Of a DNA stretch of 13,932 bases, positions 8,707-13,932 are shown piece by piece. A model generated the notes under the pieces. That model did not search any database. It saw only the letters and a list, made by a program, of their open reading frames with translations, and was not told the origin of the DNA. The position numbers and the translations under genes were made by a program. Source of the DNA: Dysgonamonadaceae bacterium (GTDB lineage: Bacteria > Bacteroidota > Bacteroidia > Bacteroidales > Azobacteroidaceae); NCBI GenBank assembly GCA_031276105.1, contig JAISNS010000047.1, forward strand, positions 1-13,932, given 5' to 3'. Position 1 is the stretch's first letter; every line of letters begins with the position of its first letter.

Positions 8707-9188
8707 CAAAAGGGTAAATCGTTGCTTTCGGCCGGTAACGAAGATGTTTCTTCCGGCGCCGGCTTTATTTCTACGGCTACTTTTGGAGTGTTTTCGGCCT
8801 GCGCCGGCGTTTGATTCCCTGCCGGAATCGGAGCGCCAGCATTCGGATTTTCCTGTTTAGGCCCCAACATTTCCATCTGATCTCCCCACACTTCCGTAAT
8901 GTAACGCCTTACTCCTTGCGCATCATCGTAATTACGGGTACGCAATTTTCCCTCGATATACAATTTAGCGCCTTTGCGGACATATTTTTCGGCGATTTCC
9001 GCCAAACCTCTCCACAAAACAATGTTATGCCATTCCGTGCGATCGGGGACTTGCGTTCCGTTTGCAGCGGTATAACCTTTTTCCGTTGTCGCTAAGGAAA
9101 AATTAGCAACTGCGCCACCATTGTCGAAATACCTGACTTCAGGGTCTTTACCCACATGCCCAATTAAAATAATTTTGTTTACTGACAT
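8706..9188 (-). CDS. ssb: Single-stranded DNA-binding protein
   Basis: A 160-residue protein that coats single-stranded DNA in replication, repair and recombination, probably as a tetramer. The N-terminal OB fold (about 1-108) begins MSVNKIILIGHVGKDPEVRY and contains the NFSLATTE and TEWHNIVLWRGLAEIAEKYV motifs, KGAKLYIEGKLRTRNYDD and VWGDQMEMLG. The tail (about 109-153) is disordered and rich in Pro, Ala and Glu. It ends in SNDLPF, the conserved acidic tip that recruits partner proteins. It is the first gene of the leftward operon with gldE, gldD and ligA, preceded by a strong consensus promoter. The length is normal for the family. Confidence 0.97.
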   Translation of the reverse strand: MSVNKIILIGHVGKDPEVRYFDNGGAVANFSLATTEKGYTAANGTQVPDRTEWHNIVLWRGLAEIAEKYVRKGAKLYIEGKLRTRNYDDAQGVRRYITEVWGDQMEMLGPKQENPNAGAPIPAGNQTPAQAENTPKVAVEIKPAPEETSSLPAESNDLPF

Positions 9189-9221
9189 AATACTAAGAAT
9201 TTAAAAGTTAAGATTCGACGC

Positions 9222-9252
9222 CAAATATAGAAATAAAGTTATTGACGTCAAA
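9222..9252 (-). promoter_or_regulatory. Promoter of the ssb-gldE-gldD-ligA operon, with overlapping palindrome
   Basis: On the minus strand, TTTG (9252..9249), 19 nt, then TATATTTG (9229..9222) gives a near-perfect Bacteroidetes promoter, leaving a leader of about 27 nt before the ssb ATG. A 10-bp perfect palindrome, TTGACGTCAA (9242-9251), overlaps the -33 box. It would be well placed as an operator, though no regulator can be named. Confidence 0.7.
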
Positions 9253-9392
9253 TCATATTGGCATAAAATGAATATAAATGTTGAAAACTTGCACAAAAAT
9301 ACCTCGCACACAAGCCACCGGATAAACCGGTTAGGAGGCAGCCTTAATTTTAACTAAGAAATACGAAACTGCTAATTAATACATATAAATTT

Positions 9393-9497
9393 TTATTCCG
9401 GTAGTGCATAAGCAAAAGAGAAGGCAGTTTCAACATTTTCACTTTCTCTGAATAGCATTTTGATTTCCTTCTCATTCTTGCCGAAAAATGTCCACAT
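9393..9497 (-). CDS. Doubtful 34-aa small ORF
   Basis: ATG 9497..9495 opens a 34-codon frame to TAA at 9393, beginning MWTFFGKNEKEIKMLFRESE and ending AYALPE. An in-frame TAA lies two codons before the ATG. An AGGA lies about 12 nt upstream of the ATG. The composition (mixed charged helix, Phe/Ala-rich tail) looks more protein-like than the surrounding AT-rich DNA, but no family is recognised. It could be a small protein, a gene remnant or chance. Confidence 0.25.
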   Translation of the reverse strand: MWTFFGKNEKEIKMLFRESENVETAFSFAYALPE

Positions 9498-9584
9498 AAA
9501 CTGTTATATCCTTTTAAATGTGTTTTTCTTTGGGGATGATATGCTTATATGCCTTCCAATAATCACTTGCAAAATTTTTATCCC

Positions 9585-9618
9585 TTTGTGTGTAATTGGA
9601 AATTTAATGCTAACTTTG
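9585..9618 (+). promoter_or_regulatory. Promoter of parC
   Basis: TTTG (9585-9588) and TAACTTTG (9611-9618) match the -33 and -7 elements; the 22-nt gap is slightly long. The -7 box is canonical and ends 20 nt before the ATG at 9639. It argues against starting translation at the upstream ATG 9549, which would lie before the promoter. Confidence 0.6.
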
Positions 9619-9638
9619 CGGACTTTGAAAATTCAAGC

Positions 9639-12302
9639 ATGAACCCCGAAGATTTAGAAGACATCATTGAAGAAGAAAATACAGGCAAAGAACATTCGGA
9701 CTACATCATTCCCGAAACGACCGAAGGCGACAGCCGACACGTCTTGTCGGGCATGTATAAGGATTGGTTCATGGACTATGCCTCATACGTCATCACCGAC
9801 CGGGCTGTTCCCCATATCTCCGACGGACTGAAACCGGTACAGCGCCGCATCCTGCACACAATGAAACGATTGGACGACGGACGCTATAACAAGGTCGCAA
9901 ACATTGTGGGCGATACCATGAAGTTTCACCCGCATGGCGACCAATCAATCGGAGGCGCTCTGGTTCAACTGGGACAGAAAAACCTGCTCATCGACTGTCA
10001 GGGAAACTGGGGAAATATCCTGACCGGCGACGGCGCCGCTGCTCCCCGATACATCGAAGCCCGGCTGTCGAAATTCGCCTTAGACGTGGTCTTTAACCCA
10101 AAAACCACCCAATGGAAACTCTCTTACGACGGACGAAACAAGGAACCGGTTACTCTTCCCGTAAAATTCCCCCTGCTTCTGGCGCAGGGAGGCGAAGGAA
10201 TCGCCGTCGGACTGCAATCGAAAGTCCTTCCACACAATTTCAACGAGTTGATCGACGCAAGCATCGCTTACCTGAACAACGAAACGTTTACTCTCTATCC
10301 CGATTTTCAGACGGGTGGATATATCGACGTTGCCCGTTACAACGACGGCGAACGGGGCGGCTCGATCAAAGTACGGGCTAAAATCAACAAAGTGGACAAT
10401 AAAACGTTGTCGATCACCGAAGTACCTTACGGGAAAACAACCTCTACCCTGACCGAATCCATCCTGAAAGCCAACGAAAGAGGCAAAATAAAAATCCGCA
10501 AAGTGGATGATATGACCGCCAAAAATGCGGAAATCGTCATTCATTTAGCCCCCGGCGTTTCGTCGGACAAAACAATCGACGCCCTTTATGCCTTCACCGA
10601 CTGCGAAATAAGTATTTCGCCCAACTGCTGCATCATCGACGAGAACAACAAGCCGCAATTCATGACCGTTTCGGACGTTTTGAAACACATTACGGACAAT
10701 ACTTTGCGCCTGCTGAAACTCGAACTGGAAATACAAAGGGGTGAAATCTTGGAAAGTCTTCATTTTGCTTCCTTAGAAAAAATCTTTATCGAAGAACGAA
10801 TTTACAAGGACAAGGAATTTGAAAACGCCAAAGATATGGACGTTGCCCTCACGCATATCGACAAGCGTCTGGAGCCGTTCAAGTCACAATTTGTCCGAGA
10901 AGTCAACCGCGACGACCTCCTGCACCTGATGGAAATCAGGATGGGGCGAATCCTGAAATTCAACAAAGATAAGGCCGACGAATTAATCGCTTCCTACAAG
11001 TCGCAGATTGAAACAACCGACCATCATCTGGAACACCTCGTCGAATACGCCATCGACTGGTTTACGCGCTTAAAGGAAAAGTACGGGAAAGATTATCCCC
11101 GCAAAACGGAAATCCGCAGTTTCGATACCATCGAAGCAACCAAAGTCGTGGAAGCCAACGAAAAACTCTACATCAACCGCGAAGAAGGTTTTATCGGTTA
11201 CGGCTTGAAAAAGGATGAATTTGTCTGCAACTGTTCCGACATCGACGACGTCATCATCTTCTTTAAAGACGGGAAATACAAAATCGTGAAAGTCACCGAG
11301 AAAATGTTCGCAGGCAAAAACATCCTCTACCTGAATGTTTTCAAACGCAACGACAATCGTACCATTTACAACGCCGTTTACCGCGACGGAAAAACCGGCG
11401 CCAGTTTCATCAAGCGTTTCTCCGTAACGAGCGTAACCCGCGACAAAGAATACGACCTCACGCAGGGCAAGCCGGGCAGCCGCATCCTCCATTTTTCGGC
11501 AAATCCGAACGGGGAAGCCGAAACCATCCGGATTATCCTCAAACCCAAGCCCAGGCAAAAATTGCTTGTCTTCGACAAAAATTTCAGCGACATCGCCATC
11601 AAAGGACGCGCATCTGTCGGAAACATCCTGACAAAAGCCGATATTCACAAGATCTCGCTGAAATCGAAAGGCGGATCCACGCTGGGCGGCCGTCAGGTCT
11701 GGTTCGACCGCGACGTGCTTCGCCTCAATTACGACGGACGGGGCGATTACCTTGGAGAGTTTTTCTCCGACGATTTGATTCTGGTCGTCCTGACAAACGG
11801 CGATTTTTATACAACCAGTTTCGATTCGGGAAATCATTATCAGGGAGAAATCAAAATCATTGAAAAATTCAATCCCAACAAAGTCTGGTCTGCCGCCCTG
11901 TTCGACGCCGATCAGAAAGGATACCCCTATTTGAAGCGTTTCACGTTCGAATTGAGCAATAAAACGCAAAGCCTGCTGGGCGAAAATCCGGCGTCCCGAC
12001 TAATCCTTCTGTCCGATACCGTCTATCCGCGTCTGGAAGTCCGGTTCGGCGGACACGATTCGTTCCGGGAAGCCTTGCTTATTGATGTAGAGGAATTTAT
12101 TGCCGTCAAAGGGTTCAAAGCGAGGGGCAAACGCATCACGACCTGCGAAGTGGCAACTATCGAGGAAATTGAGCCGACCCGCTTCCCTGAACCGGAGGCG
12201 AGCCATGTGCCACAGCCGGATATAGATATTGAACCGGAAGAAGACGACAAACCAATTACAGAATTAATAGATGAAATCACAGGTCAACAACGGTTATTTT
12301 AA
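9639..12302 (+). CDS. parC: DNA topoisomerase IV subunit A (ParC; GyrA/ParC family)
   Basis: An 887-residue type IIA topoisomerase A subunit that cuts and rejoins DNA, decatenating chromosomes with ParE. The breakage-reunion domain (about 35-480) has GLKPVQRRIL, HPHGD (97-101) and catalytic Tyr138 after Arg137 in AAPRYIEARL. The C-terminal beta-pinwheel (about 540-850) lacks a canonical QRRGGKG GyrA box, which favours ParC over GyrA. An acidic tail ends in TGQQRLF. ATG 9639 is chosen because the candidate promoter lies within the 30 extra codons of the longer frame from 9549, and MNPEDLEDII begins a plausible acidic N-terminus. The two positions matching the E. coli GyrA quinolone sites are Gln102 and Gly106. 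The last 32 nt overlap the next gene. ParE is not in the window. Confidence 0.93.
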   Translation: MNPEDLEDIIEEENTGKEHSDYIIPETTEGDSRHVLSGMYKDWFMDYASYVITDRAVPHISDGLKPVQRRILHTMKRLDDGRYNKVANIVGDTMKFHPHGDQSIGGALVQLGQKNLLIDCQGNWGNILTGDGAAAPRYIEARLSKFALDVVFNPKTTQWKLSYDGRNKEPVTLPVKFPLLLAQGGEGIAVGLQSKVLPHNFNELIDASIAYLNNETFTLYPDFQTGGYIDVARYNDGERGGSIKVRAKINKVDNKTLSITEVPYGKTTSTLTESILKANERGKIKIRKVDDMTAKNAEIVIHLAPGVSSDKTIDALYAFTDCEISISPNCCIIDENNKPQFMTVSDVLKHITDNTLRLLKLELEIQRGEILESLHFASLEKIFIEERIYKDKEFENAKDMDVALTHIDKRLEPFKSQFVREVNRDDLLHLMEIRMGRILKFNKDKADELIASYKSQIETTDHHLEHLVEYAIDWFTRLKEKYGKDYPRKTEIRSFDTIEATKVVEANEKLYINREEGFIGYGLKKDEFVCNCSDIDDVIIFFKDGKYKIVKVTEKMFAGKNILYLNVFKRNDNRTIYNAVYRDGKTGASFIKRFSVTSVTRDKEYDLTQGKPGSRILHFSANPNGEAETIRIILKPKPRQKLLVFDKNFSDIAIKGRASVGNILTKADIHKISLKSKGGSTLGGRQVWFDRDVLRLNYDGRGDYLGEFFSDDLILVVLTNGDFYTTSFDSGNHYQGEIKIIEKFNPNKVWSAALFDADQKGYPYLKRFTFELSNKTQSLLGENPASRLILLSDTVYPRLEVRFGGHDSFREALLIDVEEFIAVKGFKARGKRITTCEVATIEEIEPTRFPEPEASHVPQPDIDIEPEEDDKPITELIDEITGQQRLF

Positions 12303-13143
12303 TGGATTGAGTTGCAAGGCGCACATTCTCCTGCTTCTTTTCTGGGGATATATCGGAGGAGCAGTTGCTCAGCCGTCGCCGGAAATTCCGCTGATTTACG
12401 AATCGGACATGGTCGGCATTGGAAGCGCAAGCGTTTACGATACCTACCTTTCCCCGCTGGAATACAAAGGCGTTAACTTCGGAGCGTTGTATGAACAGAT
12501 GGAAATGACCGGCTGGTTATCCGGTCGGATCGTCGCCCAGCAACTGCTCTTTTTCGAACTCTCCACAACGGAAAACCTTACGGGAACGGCCAGCAATTAC
12601 GCGGGAAATCTGGAATACAGCTACGGACTCTACTACCGTTTCAAGCCGGTACATCGCTTCCGGTTTTTTGCCGGAATGCAGGCCGATGCTCTGCTGGGCT
12701 TCATTTATAATTCCCGCAACGGAAACAATCCGGCTACGGCAAAAGTCAACCTGAACCTCAACCTGTCGGGAATGGCGACTTATCACTTCCGCATCAAACG
12801 GCAACCCGTACAGTTGCGTTACCAACTGAATTTACCGGCAATCGGAAGCCTCTTTTCGCCCCAATTCGGACAATCGTATTACGAAATCGGACTGGGCGAC
12901 GGCCAACCGCTCTTTCATTTGGCTTCCTTCCATAATCAACGGATCATCAATCAGCTCTTTTCGATCGAATTGCCGCTCCATTCCTCCATCCTGCGGCTGG
13001 CTTATGTGAACCGGTTGTACGAAACTCAAATCAACAGCCTTGATACACGAACGGTTTCCCATTCGTTTTACGTCGGGTTTTCCAAGAACTTTTATGTCGT
13101 TAAAGGAAAAGAAAATAAAAAAAACTACCGCTATGTTTTTTAA
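12271..13143 (+). CDS. DUF3316-like outer-membrane protein
   Basis: A 290-residue exported protein. Hydrophobic residues about 18-30 and the AVA site (cleavage after residue 33) form a signal peptide. The mature part is rich in alternating aromatic strands (LEYSYGLYYRFKP, RFRFFAGMQADALLGF, VNLNLNLSGMATYHF, QPVQLRYQLNLP) and ends in a strand, typical of an outer-membrane beta-barrel. From memory it fits DUF3316, often found after parC and before an S41 peptidase in Bacteroidales. ATG 12271 overlaps parC by 32 nt. A TTG at 12307 (residue 13) would give a shorter signal peptide starting just past the parC stop and is an alternative start. Function unknown. Confidence 0.75.
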   Translation: MKSQVNNGYFNGLSCKAHILLLLFWGYIGGAVAQPSPEIPLIYESDMVGIGSASVYDTYLSPLEYKGVNFGALYEQMEMTGWLSGRIVAQQLLFFELSTTENLTGTASNYAGNLEYSYGLYYRFKPVHRFRFFAGMQADALLGFIYNSRNGNNPATAKVNLNLNLSGMATYHFRIKRQPVQLRYQLNLPAIGSLFSPQFGQSYYEIGLGDGQPLFHLASFHNQRIINQLFSIELPLHSSILRLAYVNRLYETQINSLDTRTVSHSFYVGFSKNFYVVKGKENKKNYRYVF

Positions 13144-13932
13144 TAATAAATTATTAAAAAGGGAAAAGGGAAAAGGCGAAAGGCAAAAGACAGATCGGCA
13201 AAGGTTCTTTCGCCCTTCACCTTTCACCTTTCGCCTGTTCTTTCGCCTTTTACCTTTCGCCCTTTGCCCCATCTTTCTTTTCTCCTGCGTTGAAATAGAA
13301 AAATATGCAGACAATCCGCGCGGCAACTTCGAGGCTTTATGGACAATCATGGACGAGCATTACTGCTTTTTTGAATACAAGAAAATTGATTGGGACAACA
13401 TTCACAGCGCTTATTCTCAACGGATAAGCAATGACATGAGTCAGGAATCGCTTTTCATGCTGTTGAACGAAATGCTTCAGGAATTGAAAGACGGCCATGT
13501 CAATCTCACGACACCTTTCGACGTGGGGCGTTACTGGAAATGGTTTGAAGACCATCCCGCCAATTACGACGAAGATTTGATAATCAAGTATTTGGGAACC
13601 GATTATCATATTGCCGGCGGCATCCGTTACAAGATTTTGGACGACAATATTGCTTACCTGCGCTACGCCGACTTTTCGTCGGGCGTCGGCGAAACAAACC
13701 TCGATTACATCATCGAAAAAGCCGGCATCTGTTCCGGAATGATTATCGACGTGCGCAACAACGGCGGCGGCATTCTGAGCTATTCCGACGTCATTACGTC
13801 CCGTTTTGTCAACGAAAAAACCTTGGTCGGGTACATCCAACACAAAACAGGGAAAGGCCACAACGATTTCTCCGAACTTTATCCCAAATACGTCGTCCCT
13901 TCTACGCGCTTGCGGTTTCAAAAACCGGTGGT
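13133..13932 (+). CDS. S41-family (C-terminal processing type) peptidase lipoprotein, 5' part
   Basis: A partial gene open to the window end (266 complete codons). ATG 13133 overlaps the DUF3316-like stop by 11 nt. Residues 1-51 act as a lipoprotein signal with lipobox L-F-S-C, so Cys52 would be acylated. The mature protein begins VEIEKYADNPRGNFEALW, then the DEHYCFFEYKKIDW segment, LKDGHVNL and the S41 core strand IIDVRNNGGG. The catalytic Ser/Lys region lies beyond the window. Such lipoproteins are surface or periplasmic serine proteases of unknown substrate. Most of the signal peptide (residues about 9-46) is encoded by a heptamer repeat (13157-13268), giving a long basic n-region with Arg interrupting the hydrophobic part. 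The mature domain is well supported; the exact start is less certain. Confidence 0.85.
   Translation, partial: MFFNNKLLKREKGKGERQKTDRQRFFRPSPFTFRLFFRLLPFALCPIFLFSCVEIEKYADNPRGNFEALWTIMDEHYCFFEYKKIDWDNIHSAYSQRISNDMSQESLFMLLNEMLQELKDGHVNLTTPFDVGRYWKWFEDHPANYDEDLIIKYLGTDYHIAGGIRYKILDDNIAYLRYADFSSGVGETNLDYIIEKAGICSGMIIDVRNNGGGILSYSDVITSRFVNEKTLVGYIQHKTGKGHNDFSELYPKYVVPSTRLRFQKPV
13157..13268. repeat. Heptamer repeat element with inverted arms, inside the S41 peptidase signal region
   Basis: Sixteen 7-nt units cover this stretch. The left seven (13157-13205) are purine-rich variants of AAAAGGC. The right nine (13206-13268) are pyrimidine-rich variants of CCTTTCG, its complement, with two or three degenerate units in each arm and a change of phase in the right arm after 13240. 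The arms can pair as a long imperfect hairpin. The S41 reading frame runs through the whole element without a stop. The architecture is the same as at 8644-8706 although the unit sequence is unrelated. Confidence 0.75.

Larger units (their letters stand above)
9253..9638. other. Divergent ssb/parC intergenic region
   Basis: Apart from promoter elements at either end, I see no convincing gene here. It holds a 5-bp hairpin, ACCGG-ATAAA-CCGGT (9317-9331), followed by a GGAGGC segment, and one weak small ORF on the minus strand (9393-9497). The hairpin has no clean T-tract and matches no riboswitch I know. Confidence 0.5.

Noticed and set aside
9317..9340. Riboswitch or terminator at the ACCGG...CCGGT hairpin
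   Set aside because: The stem is only 5 bp, no T-tract follows closely on either strand, and I could not match a conserved riboswitch core such as the cobalamin or TPP boxes.
9549..9638. ParC start at ATG 9549
   Set aside because: The extra 30 residues do not look like ParC, and a good -33/-7 promoter lies within them, so transcription would begin after this ATG.
11070..11969. A 299-codon open frame on the minus strand inside parC
   Set aside because: It is fully antisense to a conserved gene and its product is a low-complexity Phe/Val/Asp-rich string with no family character. Long antisense frames are common opposite GC-richer coding DNA.
13157..13268. CRISPR array or ordinary tandem minisatellite
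   Set aside because: The units are 7 nt with no spacers, and the two halves are in opposite orientation, which neither class explains.
13337..13921. A 194-codon minus-strand frame near the right end
   Set aside because: It is antisense to the S41 peptidase, whose RNNGGG core and lipobox are clear. The antisense product resembles no family.

Overview
The window looks like chromosomal DNA of a Bacteroidetes (probably Bacteroidales) bacterium. The evidence is the gene content (GldD, GldE, a DUF3316-like outer-membrane protein, a lipoprotein S41 peptidase, a long Bacteroidetes-style ParC) and repeated promoters of the Bacteroidetes type, with a -33 TTTG and a -7 TAnnTTTG. Species cannot be named from sequence alone.

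Positions 1-2928 are AT-rich accessory DNA that looks like the edge of an integrated element. A tight leftward set of small genes (Cro-like regulator, two-helix membrane protein, unknown, excisionase-type HTH protein, plus the first codons of a further gene) is divergent from a rightward set (XRE repressor, two-helix membrane protein, unknown 133-aa protein). A divergent promoter region with an inverted repeat separates them. The rightward set runs directly into an HNH-nuclease reading frame that lacks a start codon and is offset by +1. The element stops next to the 3' end of a tRNA-Leu(CAG) gene, where an 11-bp perfect tandem repeat lies.

Positions 2929-9252 are core chromosome read leftward: ssb, gldE, gldD, ligA, a DUF6913-like gene, dapA and tRNA-Leu. 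The genes ssb to ligA look like one operon. gldE/gldD and gldD/ligA overlap, and a near-consensus promoter lies upstream of ssb. This mixes DNA replication and repair (SSB, ligase) with cell-envelope functions (GldD, GldE). dapA feeds lysine and diaminopimelate synthesis and has its own candidate -7 box.

Positions 9253-9638 are a divergent intergenic region with little recognisable content beyond one doubtful 34-codon ORF and a small hairpin. Positions 9639-13932 read rightward: parC (topoisomerase IV subunit A), a DUF3316-like barrel protein and an S41 peptidase lipoprotein cut by the window end. Each start overlaps the end of the preceding gene, which suggests translational coupling.

Two structural observations stand out. 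Two unrelated short repeats share one architecture: heptamers in one orientation, then the complementary heptamers in the other. One lies between ssb and gldE. The other lies inside the S41 gene and encodes most of its signal peptide while keeping the frame open. The other lead is the XRE / membrane protein / HNH module beside the tRNA, which could be an element immunity or defence cassette, now apparently frameshifted.
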